Below, piece by piece: positions 7,100-15,240 of a stretch of DNA of 64,000 nt; position 1 is the stretch's first letter; every line of letters starts with the position of its first letter. The stretch spans positions 1 to 64,000 of the forward strand of contig CANLQG010000010.1 in NCBI GenBank assembly GCA_947493195.1, written 5' to 3'. Source of the DNA: an uncultured Sphingomonadaceae bacterium. Lineage in GTDB: Bacteria > Pseudomonadota > Alphaproteobacteria > Sphingomonadales > Sphingomonadaceae. A model generated the notes under the pieces. The model saw only the letters and a program-made list of their open reading frames with translations. It searched no databases and was not told the origin of the DNA. The translations under genes and the position numbers were made by a program.

Positions 7100-9088
7100 A
7101 TGTCGGCGACACGAATCCTGTGGGGTCAGATAATCACTGTTTTCATGCTGGCGCTGGGCGGCATCTGGACGGCGACCCAATGGACCGCCGCCGCGCTCGC
7201 CTACCAGCCCGAACTTGGTGCTGCGTGGTTCGAGGCGCTCGGGCATCCGGTCTACCCACCCTGGTCGATTTTCTGGTGGTGGTTCAGCTACGAGGCCTAC
7301 GCGCCGCGGATCTTCGAGACCGGGGGGATGATTGCCGCCTCGGGCGGGCTCGTCTCGGTGGTGGTCGCGATCGCCATGTCGGTCTGGCGCGCGCGGGAAA
7401 TCAGGAACAGCGCCACCTACGGGTCGGCACGCTGGGCCGGGCGGGCCGAAATTGCGAAAGCGGGACTGCTCGGCTCCAAGGGGGTCGTCATAGGTCGCCA
7501 CCACAACCTCTACCTGCGCCATGACGGGCCCGAACACGTCCTGTGTTTTGCGCCGACACGCAGTGGCAAGGGCGTCGGCCTGGTAGTCCCGACCCTGCTC
7601 ACCTGGCCGCATTCGGCGATTGTCCACGACATCAAGGGCGAGAACTGGGAGCTGACCGCGGGCTTTCGTGCGCGCTTCGGCCGGGTGCTGCGCTTCGATC
7701 CGACGAGCGAAGCATCAGCCGCCTACAATCCGCTGCTCGAGGTCCGGCGCGGCGTCAACGAGGTCCGCGACGTACAGAACATCGCCGATGTGCTGGTCGA
7801 TCCCGAAGGTTCGCTCGAGCGGCGCAATCACTGGGAGAAGACCAGTCACTCCCTCCTCGTGGGCGCAATCCTCCACGTGCTTTATGCCGGACCCGACAAG
7901 ACGCTCGCCGGTGTCGCCGCTTTCCTCTCCGACCCGGCGCGCCCGATCGAGGCTACGCTCACGGTTATGATGCGCACGCCGCATCTGGGCGAAGGCGGCG
8001 TCCACCCGGTGGTGGCGAGCGCCGCTCGCGAGCTCCTCAACAAGTCGGAAAACGAGCGCTCGGGCGTATTGTCCACCGCGATGTCGTTTCTCGGGCTCTA
8101 CCGCGACCCGGTGATCGCTGCGGTTACCCGGCAATGCGACTGGCGCATCGCCGATCTGGTCGATCCGCGCAGCCCGGTCACGCTCTATCTCGTCGTTCCT
8201 CCTTCCGACATCAGCCGGACGAAGCCGCTTATCCGGCTGATCCTCAACCAGCTGGGGCGGCGACTGACGGAGGACCTGTCGCAAGGTTCCCAGCGTCAGC
8301 GGCTGCTGTTCATGCTCGATGAGTTTCCTGCGCTCGGACGGCTCGACTTCTTCGAAAGCGCGCTGGCCTTCATGGCCGGCTACGGCATCAAGGCCTTCCT
8401 CATCGCGCAGTCGCTGAACCAGATCGAAAAGGCCTACGGGCAGAACAATGCGATCCTCGACAACTGCCATGTGCGGGTGTGCTTTGCTACCAACGACGAG
8501 CGAACCGCCAAGCGCATATCGGACTCGCTCGGGACCGCGACCGAACTGCGCGCGATGAAGAACTATGCCGGGCACCGGCTCTCTCCCTGGCTCGGACATC
8601 TCATGGTCTCGCGCACCGAGACCGCGCGTGCGCTCCTCACCCAGGGCGAGGTCATGCAGCTGCCTGACACAGACGAGATTGTCATGCTGGCAGGCGCCCA
8701 TCCGATCCGCGCGAAGAAGGCACGCTACTATGCTGACCCGCGGCTTGCGAGACGCGTCGTGCCGCCCCCTTCGACCACGAAAGCGACGGACAGCTCCGGA
8801 AAGGGTGACTGGTGCGGCCGGATTGTTGATGCCGAAGAGCGATCCGGCGATCCCCAAACAGCATCCCACGAAGGTAATGAGGAAACTGCGCAAGGCGGCG
8901 TACGCCGGGAACCCGAACTCCCCGAGCATGAAGAGATCGTACGCGCCCGTGTCCCGATACCCAACGAATTTGCCTTCGATGACAGGCAAGCGGGCGAAGA
9001 GGCCGGGCATAACCGTCGCATCGTCAGTCAGATGCGCGCCAATGCGCGGCGGGCCGCCCTCGATCCGGACGACGGGATCGCGTTGTGA
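7100..9088 (+). CDS. traG: Conjugal transfer coupling protein TraG/VirD4
   Basis: The 662-residue type IV coupling protein has two N-terminal membrane helices (about 8-35 and 78-96), Walker A in FAPTRSGKGVG with Lys157, and Walker B in FMLDEFPALGRL with Asp407-Glu408. The QSLNQIEKAYG and NCHVRVCFATND boxes typical of TraG follow. This inner-membrane ATPase links the relaxosome to the secretion channel. The open frame reaches further upstream, but the ATG at 7100 has an excellent site (AAAGGAGGT) and starts the family N-terminus. The stop overlaps the GTG of the next gene. Confidence 0.95.
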   Translation: MSATRILWGQIITVFMLALGGIWTATQWTAAALAYQPELGAAWFEALGHPVYPPWSIFWWWFSYEAYAPRIFETGGMIAASGGLVSVVVAIAMSVWRAREIRNSATYGSARWAGRAEIAKAGLLGSKGVVIGRHHNLYLRHDGPEHVLCFAPTRSGKGVGLVVPTLLTWPHSAIVHDIKGENWELTAGFRARFGRVLRFDPTSEASAAYNPLLEVRRGVNEVRDVQNIADVLVDPEGSLERRNHWEKTSHSLLVGAILHVLYAGPDKTLAGVAAFLSDPARPIEATLTVMMRTPHLGEGGVHPVVASAARELLNKSENERSGVLSTAMSFLGLYRDPVIAAVTRQCDWRIADLVDPRSPVTLYLVVPPSDISRTKPLIRLILNQLGRRLTEDLSQGSQRQRLLFMLDEFPALGRLDFFESALAFMAGYGIKAFLIAQSLNQIEKAYGQNNAILDNCHVRVCFATNDERTAKRISDSLGTATELRAMKNYAGHRLSPWLGHLMVSRTETARALLTQGEVMQLPDTDEIVMLAGAHPIRAKKARYYADPRLARRVVPPPSTTKATDSSGKGDWCGRIVDAEERSGDPQTASHEGNEETAQGGVRREPELPEHEEIVRARVPIPNEFAFDDRQAGEEAGHNRRIVSQMRANARRAALDPDDGIAL

Positions 9089-9549
9089 GCAAGGGCAACC
9101 GCATCAAGCATACCTTTCGCCTGCCGCCGCAGCTCTCGCGCAGACTTGCCGACTATGCCGGACGCAAGCGCGTCTCACAGGCAGCCGTGGTCGAAGCGGC
9201 GATCTCGTCCTTTCTCTCGCCAGACGGGTCCGAACGGCTCGAGGCGGCATTCAGCCGCAGGCTCGACCGGATCTCGCGCCAGCTCGACCGGCTCGGCTAT
9301 CATGTCGACGTGGGCAACGAGGCGTTCGGACTCTATCTGCGCCGCTGGCTCTCGGTGACCGGGCTGCCATCGGGTCAGGAGACCGCCGCGATGCGCGCCG
9401 AGACAGAGAAACGCTTTTCCTTTTTCATCGAGGCGCTTGCTCGGCGCATGGAGGCAGGTCGCTTGCTGCACGAGGAACTGGTACGCGATGACGATTACCA
9501 GCCAAAACCGGAGAGTGGAGGGGCGGCGCAGATGGATGATGGCCCCTGA
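9085..9549 (+). CDS. Ribbon-helix-helix (CopG-like) transfer-region protein
   Basis: The 154-residue protein starts with GTG overlapping the traG stop (GTGA). Its N-terminus (KHTFRLPPQLSRRLADYAGRKRVSQAAVVEAAI) is a CopG/Arc-type ribbon-helix-helix domain. A helical region then includes a possible membrane-proximal helix near 85-125. In intact elements of this kind this gene sits between traG and trbB. Here trbB does not follow; its start is found 54 kb away at 63909. The DNA downstream changes character after this gene, so it marks the left edge of the cargo. Confidence 0.88.
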   Translation: MSKGNRIKHTFRLPPQLSRRLADYAGRKRVSQAAVVEAAISSFLSPDGSERLEAAFSRRLDRISRQLDRLGYHVDVGNEAFGLYLRRWLSVTGLPSGQETAAMRAETEKRFSFFIEALARRMEAGRLLHEELVRDDDYQPKPESGGAAQMDDGP

Positions 9550-9599
9550 TCCGTATTGGACAGGTGCAACCATGCCAACTGCTTGCTAAGGGTTTTGCG

Positions 9600-10526
9600 A
9601 TGCGTACCGATCTCGACCATTTGCCACCGCAGAAGCAGCGCGAGCTCGAGCGCGTGGTGCAGCTGGTGTTCGAGGAATTCGATGACGCCTTCGCGCTGGC
9701 GAAGCACGAATGGAAGAAAGCCGGGCGCATCCTCAAGGTCATTCTCTACGGGAGCTACGCGCGCGGTACCTGGATCGACGAGCCGCATACGGCCAAGGGC
9801 TACCAGTCGGACTACGATCTGCTGATCATCGTCAACGACAAGCGGCTGACCGACCGGGTCAAGTACTGGGCGAAGCTCGACGACCGGCTCATGCGCGAAT
9901 ATGGCGTGACTGGGACGCTCAACACGCCAGTCAATTTCATCGTTCACACATTGCAGGAAGTGAACGACGGGCTCGCCCACGGGCGCTACTTCTTTATGGA
10001 TGTCGCGAAGGACGGGGTGGCGCTCTACCAGTTCGACGACAGCGAGCTGCATTCGCCCAGGCCCAAGACGCCCGCGCAGGCGCTCGCGATGGCACAGGAG
10101 TATTTCGAGGATTGGTTTCCCTCTGCCATGAAGCGTTTTGAGGGTGCTCGCTTTCTCATGGACAAGGAATACAATAAGCAAGCTGCGTTTGACCTGCATC
10201 AAACAACTGAAACGCTTTACCACTGCGTCCTGCTTGTCTGCACGTTCTACACACCGCACGTGCACAACCTCGGTTTCCTGCGCACCCAGGCCGAGCGCAT
10301 CGACGCGCGTCTCACCCATGTATGGCCTCGCGACACCAAGAAGGATCGTGCGCGCTTCGAGAAGCTGAAGGAAGCCTATGTCAAGGCGCGGTACTCGAAA
10401 CACTATCGGATCACGAAGGAAGAGCTTGAATGGCTCGGGGAACAGGTCGAGGAGCTTGGCCGCGTAGTGCACGAGGTGTGCTCCGGGCGTCTCAAGCAGC
10501 TTAATGAGGATTCCGTTCGAGGATAA
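9600..10526 (+). CDS. Nucleotidyltransferase-HEPN fusion protein
   Basis: The 308-residue protein has an N-terminal minimal nucleotidyltransferase domain with the pol-beta signature GSYARG (Gly51-Ser52) and SDYDL (Ser70, metal ligands Asp71 and Asp73). A C-terminal HEPN-type all-helical domain (about 160-300) begins AMAQEYFEDWFPSAMKRF. As separate genes, MNT and HEPN proteins form toxin-antitoxin pairs in which MNT adenylylates the HEPN RNase; here they are fused. I do not see a clean RX4-6H RNase motif, so toxicity is uncertain. ATG 9600 is preferred over GTG 9564. It is the first cargo gene after the transfer module and may act in stability or defence. Confidence 0.82.
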   Translation: MRTDLDHLPPQKQRELERVVQLVFEEFDDAFALAKHEWKKAGRILKVILYGSYARGTWIDEPHTAKGYQSDYDLLIIVNDKRLTDRVKYWAKLDDRLMREYGVTGTLNTPVNFIVHTLQEVNDGLAHGRYFFMDVAKDGVALYQFDDSELHSPRPKTPAQALAMAQEYFEDWFPSAMKRFEGARFLMDKEYNKQAAFDLHQTTETLYHCVLLVCTFYTPHVHNLGFLRTQAERIDARLTHVWPRDTKKDRARFEKLKEAYVKARYSKHYRITKEELEWLGEQVEELGRVVHEVCSGRLKQLNEDSVRG

Positions 10527-10898
10527 GAACCTGAAAGGCGGCGGGGGTTCGCGAAGCGCGCAAGACCTTCAACTCGGTTTGCATTCGGATGGGGGCGCGT
10601 TCCCCATCGGGCCACCTGGCAAGATAGATCAACCCCCCTTCCATTCTTCGCATATTGCCCCGCATACGACGGAGACCGTATAACTATGACCAGGCGGGCT
10701 TTGACTACCCGATATTCACCTGGGTGATCGGGAATCATTTGTAAGCGAGCGTCTTTACTCGCCCGTACGTCTGTCACATCAAGTTTTGTATCCCCGCAGC
10801 TTCACCTGCCTGTGCGCCGGGTTCGGAAAATTTTGCCCAAGGTCTTGTTTGTTGGTACATCCCGGCACTGCGCGCGAAATATGGCATGTGAGGATTGC
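10527..10898. other. Non-coding junction DNA between MNT-HEPN and IS region
   Basis: These 372 bases show no protein-like frame. The end of the region supplies a ribosome site (GAGG) for the truncated frame at 10899. Nothing else was recognised. Confidence 0.45.
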
Positions 10899-10986
10899 AT
10901 GGCAGAAACACCGAATTTGCCTCGCTCGGCCGCGGAGGCGTATGATCTCCTCTCGTTGCCGGTGTGGATTTTCTCGATCGACAACC
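10899..10986 (+). pseudogene. 5' fragment of a PAS-type sensor gene cut by an IS
   Basis: The frame starts at ATG 10899 behind a GAGG site and reads MAETPNLPRSAAEAYDLLSL followed by PVWIFSIDN. This resembles the first strand of a PAS domain as found at the start of many diguanylate-cyclase and phosphodiesterase sensors. The IS3-family end starts exactly at 10987 and the homology ends there. The rest of the gene is missing. Family assignment rests on about 20 residues and is tentative. Confidence 0.45.
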
Positions 10987-10989
10987 TGT

Positions 10990-11434
10990 CCGTCGTCAGA
11001 ACATTTGGCACAACTCGCGGCGTAGATCAGCGGAGTGTGGGCCTCGTCTCGGATTGATGTCCAGGCGGCGAGCTTGCAGTGTTGCAAGCGCCGATGTTCG
11101 AGTGTCTTTCGCTTGATCCTTTCTCTTCGTTTGATGATGGCGGCAGCCCTGCCGAAGTAGGCATCGGCGGGTGTGGCGTTGTCGAGGCTCTCGTGGTATC
11201 GCTGGTGGTTGTAATGCTCGACGATGGCCTCGATCTGCTGTTCGAGATCGCCCGGCAGGAAGTAATTCTCCAACAGCACACGGTTTTTTGAGCGTATGAT
11301 GCCAGCGCTCGATCATACCAGCGGTAGAAGGTTCGCCGTGCCACACCGAGTTGGTCCAGCGTGCGTTTGGCGGGCAGGTGCGACTGCTCGACGATCCGGA
11401 TGATCTCGAGCTTCTCGGATGCGGGATACCTCAT
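10990..11434 (-). pseudogene. IS3-family transposase OrfB, internally deleted
   Basis: The N-terminus (MRYPASEKLEIIRIVEQSHL, then TFYRWYDR) is joined directly to the C-terminal region (GMIERWHHTLKK, then LLENYFLPGDLEQQIEA). The join lies in the sequence TGGTATGATCGAGCG, which can be read as part of either side, so a microhomology-mediated deletion is likely. It removed the first two catalytic Asp residues of the DDE core. A run of six A at about 11286 also shifts the frame just after the join. The C-terminal frame reads on through the element end. Confidence 0.85.
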
Positions 11435-11805
11435 ACGTCGTCTTCCCCATCCGCGATCATGCTTTTTTTGAGCAGCCGGTTCTCCAAAGTGAGATCGGCC
11501 ACGCACTCCTTCAGATCGCGCGCTTCACGGCGCAGACCCTTCACCTCGTCCGTGGTCGCAGCACGCGCACTGTCACCAGCCAAGCGGCGCTGGCCGGCTT
11601 CCATGAACTCCTTGGACCAGGTGTAATACAGGCTCTGCGCAATCCCTTCGCGGCAGCACAGCTCGGCAATGGAGTCATCGCCGCGCAGGCCATCAAGGAC
11701 GATCCTGATCTTGTCCTCAGCAGAGAAATGCCGCCGGGTCTCGCGGCGGATATCCTTTACGACCTGCTCGGCAGGCAATTTGGACCTTGAGGATTTGGGC
11801 TTCAT
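11431..11805 (-). CDS. IS3-family transposase OrfA
   Basis: The 124-residue product has a helix-turn-helix DNA-binding domain (FSAEDKIRIVLDGLRG, IAELCCREGIAQSLYYTWSKEF) and a C-terminal leucine-zipper helix (DLKECVADLTLENRLLKKSM). OrfA binds the terminal repeats and is normally fused to OrfB by frameshifting to give the transposase. Its stop overlaps the orfB start (ATGA at 11431-11434). With orfB broken it cannot drive transposition alone, though it could repress or act in trans. Confidence 0.9.
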   Translation of the reverse strand: MKPKSSRSKLPAEQVVKDIRRETRRHFSAEDKIRIVLDGLRGDDSIAELCCREGIAQSLYYTWSKEFMEAGQRRLAGDSARAATTDEVKGLRREARDLKECVADLTLENRLLKKSMIADGEDDV

Positions 11806-12473
11806 CTTCGTTCCTTCGTCACTACGACGAAGCCCAAATCCTCCTTAAATCATAACCTCAAATCTGTGCCATTGGTGCTGACGGGGGACACGGCAAGTAT
11901 CGTCTCGAAATTTCCTTGGTCGGTCATCTGCCCGATCCGCAAGGCGCGGAAAACGCGATTGCCTGCGCAATCGGCTCTCTAGGCTTCGTGGACAAAGGGT
12001 ATTCAGAGTTTGATTGATGCGAGTGCAACAAAGCCGAGGTAGGACTCTTTGGTTTTGTCGTAGCGGGCGGCGACCCGGCGCCAGTTCTTAAGTTTGTTGA
12101 AGAGCCGCTCGACCAGGTTCCGCCAGCGGTATTTTACACGGTCGTGCGGAGCGGGCGTGCGGCGGTTGGCCTTGGCAGGGATGACCGCTTGGACGCCGGC
12201 AGCGGCGATCTCTTCGCGGATGGCATCGGCATCATAGCCGCGATCGGCAAGGAACGCTTCGATCCGATCGCTGATCATCCTCAACAGCGGTGCAAAGCCT
12301 TGAACGTCGTGCGCTTGGCCGGGCGTCAGCACGAAGCCGAGTGGGAGGCCTCTGGCGTCGCATCTGGCGTGGAGTTTGGTGGTGAAGCCTCTCCGCGATC
12401 GGCCGAGCGCCTCTGTTTGCCGAGTCCCCTTTTTATGCCGACTGCACAATGATGTGCTCGAACCACTGCACTG

Positions 12474-13386
12474 CTACCCGACCTTGGACCGCTCGGGTCT
12501 AGAGTTTTCCGCCTTTCCCAGATCCGGTGGGCTGGTTGCACCAGCTGAGTTTGCCAGCATGTTCGGGGGGATATTCCCGATCGCGCTGTGCGGTCGCTCT
12601 TCGTTGTAGTGTCTACGCCAGGCCTCCAGCTTTTCGCAAGAATCTTGCAGCGACAGGAACCAGTGAGCGTTCAGACATTCGCCGCGTAGCTTGCTGTTGA
12701 ACGCCTCAATGAACGCGTTATCGGTGGGCTTGCCAGCGCGGGAGAAGTCCAGGATCACACCGCGCTGGTAAGCCCACAGGTCCATGTCGCGCGAGATAAA
12801 CTCGCTACCATTGTCCACCCTGATCGTCTTCGGATATCCGATACCCCTGCATGCCCGATCCAGCGTCGCGACCACGTCCTCACCACGATAGCTGAACCGG
12901 GGATCGATTACCGGTGAGAGCCGTGAGAACGTATCGACCACCGTCAGGATGCGTAGTTTCCGGCCCGTCGCCAGCTGGTCCTGAACGGACTCGGAGCGAA
13001 GCGTAGAGGGGCGCTTGCGCCCAACTCCATCGCCCAGACATCGTTCGGCCTGATTGCTGGTGCGCGGTCTTCTCTTAGTTTCGCCTTAACCCGTCGCTTG
13101 GGTGTCTTGTTGCGCAGCTGCAGGCCCAACTCCCTGTAAAGCCTGTAAACCTTCTTCAGGTTCACATGCCAACCATCGCGGCGCAGGATGTAATACACCC
13201 GCCGGTAGCCGTAGCGGACATGCGTCTCGCAGATCTCCTCGATGCGCTTCTTCAGAAAGGCCGGATGGCTTCGGCGGGACTGGTAGTGGTAGGTGGATCG
13301 ATCGAAGTGCAAAGCCGAACATGCCCTGCGGATCGTTACCTGCCAGTCCTGCCGAACCGCGTCGATAATCTCGCGCTTGCGATCCG
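12474..13386 (-). pseudogene. IS3-family transposase OrfB, broken by a 35-base insertion
   Basis: The 5' part contains HFDRSTYHYQSRRSHPAFLKKR, the IS3 HTH-21 region, and reaches RPNDVWAM. The 3' part contains VVDTFSRLSPVIDPRFSY with the second Asp region, KTIRVDNGSEFISRDM, and the C-terminal Glu region (FIEAFNSKLRGECLN). Between them, 47 bases stand where the family has 12, so a 35-base insertion shifts the frame and ends the upstream part at 12944. The final frame ends beside the terminal repeat. The element cannot now move by itself. Confidence 0.87.
12988..13025. repeat. REP-like 35-base insertion with GGGCGC/GCGCCC palindrome
   Basis: Inside orfB of the nested IS, about 35 extra bases contain the perfect palindrome GGGCGCTTGCGCCC-like core and a GGAGCGAAGCG segment. 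The expected coding sequence resumes in a shifted frame on the other side. A related GAGCGAAGCGAG segment lies at the broken end of gmd near 48889. Confidence 0.55.
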
Positions 13387-13389
13387 GCC

Positions 13390-13656
13390 TCAGAGCTTTC
13401 GCTTGATAACGTCCTGCAGCATCTCCCGATCCAAAGTCAGGTCAGCCACGATCTTCTTCAGCCGGCCGTTCTCGTCCTCCAGCTCGCGCAGCCGCCGCAT
13501 CTCTGACAGCATCAGCCCCGCGTATTTCTTCTTCCAGTTGAAGTAAGTCGCCTGGCTGTTCCCCGCCTTGCGGCAGATCTCAGCGACCGGCGTGCCCTCC
13601 TCGCCCTGCTTCACTACGAACGCCTTCTGCGCGTCCGTGAACTTCGATGCTTTCAT
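13390..13656 (-). CDS. IS3-family transposase OrfA (nested element)
   Basis: The 88-residue product starts MKASKFTDAQKAFVVKQGEE and contains the HTH (TPVAEICRKAGNSQATYFNWKKKY) and a leucine-zipper-like helix (MRRLRELEDENGRLKKIVAD). The frame is open further upstream, but the ATG at 13656 is the standard family start. OrfB follows in the -1 frame near KRKL, where programmed frameshifting is expected. Confidence 0.9.
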   Translation of the reverse strand: MKASKFTDAQKAFVVKQGEEGTPVAEICRKAGNSQATYFNWKKKYAGLMLSEMRRLRELEDENGRLKKIVADLTLDREMLQDVIKRKL

Positions 13657-14306
13657 GCCGTAACTCCTCGCCCAGCCAAGGAAACTTACGGCGGAAAACT
13701 CTACCCGCAAATGGTCCAGTTTTCAGGTGGCAGAGCACCACCGCGCTATCAATCATGTCGAGGGCGGTGTCCCGTCCCGCCAGTTCGGCCAGCGTCTCGA
13801 GCATGGCATCGAACACGCCGATCGAGACCCATCTTCGATAGCGCCGAAAGACGCTGTTCCACTTGCCATACTCGTCCGGCAGATGCCGCCACTGCGCACC
13901 CGTGCGCGCGATCCACATCATACCTTCGAAGTAGCGTCGATTATCTTGCGCAGGTCGGCAGCCACGTCCGCGTTCCGGTGGCAACAGCGGCCCGATCAGT
14001 TCCCACTCGCTATCCAATACCCCGATCCGCGCGCCCAACGCCGCCTCCAAAAGGTAGCCTTGAATCGAAGAACGAGTCTCAGGTCAGGCTTTGTCCACAA
14101 AGCCTAATGCCGTTGCCGCCGGTTCTTTCGGAACTTGCATGAAAATGGGCATCTCTGACTGGAAAGCGAGAGGTCTTTCCGCGCGTCTTTCATGGTGCGT
14201 CCCTGGAATCATGATCGATCCTAAGGCTTGGCATACTTAATTTTTCGCTAATCTTCAGCCGAGTCTCTCAACTTCATACGTCGTTGTTGACCGCAGCTGA
14301 TACTGC

Positions 14307-14318
14307 TGCAATGCAGCC
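14307..14318 (+). promoter_or_regulatory. TGCANYGCANCA-type site upstream of rfbA copy 1
   Basis: TGCAATGCAGCC matches the shared motif except for the last base. It begins 49 bases before the rfbA start, the same distance as the site before the second rfbA. Confidence 0.5.
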
Positions 14319-14355
14319 GCGTGTCGCAGAGATTGTCTCCAGCCTCAGAGGGTGC

Positions 14356-15240
14356 ATGCCACGTAAGGGAATAATTCTAGCGGGCGGCTCGGGAACCCGG
14401 CTCTATCCGTTGACACGTGGCGTCTCGAAGCAGCTGATGCCGGTTTTTGACAAACCGATGATCTATTATCCGCTCAGTACGCTGATGCTGGCTGGCGTGC
14501 GGGAGGTGCTGATCATCACCACGCCGAAAGATCGGTCGCAATTCATGCGCGTGCTTGGTGATGGGTCCGATTTCGGGATCGCTATCAGCTATGCCGTGCA
14601 GCCAAGACCGGAGGGGCTGGCGCAAGCCTACCACATCGGTGCAGCCTTCGTCGGGAACGCCCCCAGTGCTCTCGTTTTGGGTGACAACATCTTCTACGGT
14701 CATGGTCTGCCCGAACTCCTCGGCAATGCGGCTGCGCGCGAAGGCGGGGCAAGCGTGTTCGCTTACCAGGTCAATAATCCTCAGGCTTATGGCGTGGTTG
14801 ATTTCGACGCTAACGGCGTGGCCTCCTCAATTGAGGAGAAGCCCGCCGCGCCGAAGTCGAACTATGCCGTGACCGGCCTCTACTTCTACGACAATACCGT
14901 TGTGGACCGAGCGCGTGACCTGAAGCCGTCGCCGCGGGGAGAGCTGGAGATCACGGACCTGAATCAGCTATATCTCGATGACGGCCAACTCGCGGTGGAG
15001 ATAATGGGACGCGGTTATGCGTGGCTCGATACGGGCACCCACGGATCATTGTTGGACGCGGCTAGCTACGTTCGCATCACCGAAGAGCGACAGGGTTTGA
15101 AAATCAGCTGTCCGGAAGAGATTGCATGGAGGCAGGGCTGGATCGACGATGCCGCACTGGAGAAGATCGCCGCCCCTCTCGGGAAGTCTGGATACGGCGA
15201 TTACCTGATGAGGCTCCTGCACGAGCCCACGAGCCGATGA
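14356..15240 (+). CDS. rfbA: Glucose-1-phosphate thymidylyltransferase, copy 1
   Basis: The 294-residue enzyme makes dTDP-glucose from glucose-1-phosphate and dTTP, the first step to dTDP-L-rhamnose. The nucleotide-binding signature [16 protein letters not shown] is at residues 5-20, followed by [26 protein letters not shown] and [10 protein letters not shown]. All are typical RmlA boxes and the length is normal. The frame is open upstream to 14284, but ATG 14356 directly precedes the signature and has GAGGG upstream. It overlaps rfbC by ATGA. It is very similar to the second copy at 20828. Copy 1 may still work even though its partners rfbD and rfbB are broken. Confidence 0.95.
   Translation: MPRKGIILAGGSGTRLYPLTRGVSKQLMPVFDKPMIYYPLSTLMLAGVREVLIITTPKDRSQFMRVLGDGSDFGIAISYAVQPRPEGLAQAYHIGAAFVGNAPSALVLGDNIFYGHGLPELLGNAAAREGGASVFAYQVNNPQAYGVVDFDANGVASSIEEKPAAPKSNYAVTGLYFYDNTVVDRARDLKPSPRGELEITDLNQLYLDDGQLAVEIMGRGYAWLDTGTHGSLLDAASYVRITEERQGLKISCPEEIAWRQGWIDDAALEKIAAPLGKSGYGDYLMRLLHEPTSR

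Larger units (their letters stand above)
10987..11890 (-). mobile_element. IS3-family element with internal deletion
   Basis: The ends match as inverted repeats: TGTCCGTCGTCAGAACATTT at 10987 and, on the minus strand from 11890, TGTCCCCCGTCAGCACCAAT, with TGGCACA following in both. orfA (minus strand) is intact. orfB has lost most of its catalytic core, so the element is 904 bases instead of about 1.3 kb. No target duplication is visible (AACC on one side, CGGC on the other), which suggests a later rearrangement at one end. Confidence 0.85.
12467..13737 (-). mobile_element. IS3-family element nested in the IS5-family transposase
   Basis: The 1271-base element has terminal repeats TGCACTGCTACCCGACCTTG (from 12467) and TGCTCTGCCACCTGAAAACT (read inward from 13737). 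It is flanked by a 4-base target duplication CCAC at 12463-12466 and 13738-13741. orfA is intact; orfB carries a 35-base insertion. A decayed, shortened relative lies at 53667-54415. Confidence 0.93.
12003..14050 (-). pseudogene. IS5-family transposase, split by insertion
   Basis: The N-terminal part (about 13742-14050) has PLLPPERGRGCRP, WIARTGAQWRHLP and DMIDSAVV, including the first catalytic Asp. The C-terminal part (12003-12462) has FTTKLHARCDARGLPLGFVLTPG, LADRGYDADAIRE and the Glu-containing region VERLFNKLKNWRRVA. With the nested element and one CCAC target copy removed, the junction reads DMIDSAVVRAHHCAVG in one frame. The original gene was therefore intact and was broken only by that insertion, apart from a small disturbance near 12430. 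Confidence 0.9.
11982..14104 (-). mobile_element. IS5-family (IS427-like) element interrupted by an IS3-family element
   Basis: The termini are GGCTTCGTGGACAAAG (from 11982) and its near-perfect inverse ending at 14104. Both are flanked by TA (11980-11981 and 14105-14106), the usual IS427-group target duplication. Removing the nested 12467-13737 element and one CCAC copy leaves about 848 bases, a normal length for the group. Confidence 0.88.
11892..14142 (+). pseudogene. 3' end of an unidentified gene, split by the IS5-family insertion
   Basis: When the IS5-family element (11982-14104) and one TA copy are removed, the flanks join into one open frame from 11892 to a TGA at 14140-14142. It reads GKYRLEISLVGHLPDPQGAE, then NAIACAIGSL and MPLPPVLSELA. 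The part before 11892 was replaced by the IS3-family element. It could be the end of the PAS-type gene whose start is at 10899, but I cannot assign the residues to a family. Confidence 0.4.

Noticed and set aside
5108..7627. An 839-codon open frame on the minus strand opposite the relaxase and traG start
   Set aside because: It is an antisense shadow of GC-rich genes with clear relaxase and coupling-protein motifs; its translation is Arg/Pro-rich and shows no domain.
10987..11890. Target-site duplication around the shortened IS3-family element
   Set aside because: The flanks (AACC and CGGC) do not match, so no duplication can be claimed.
13711..14142. A 143-codon plus-strand frame opposite the IS5-family transposase
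   Set aside because: It is mostly antisense to the transposase; only its last 12 codons are of interest as part of the split target gene.
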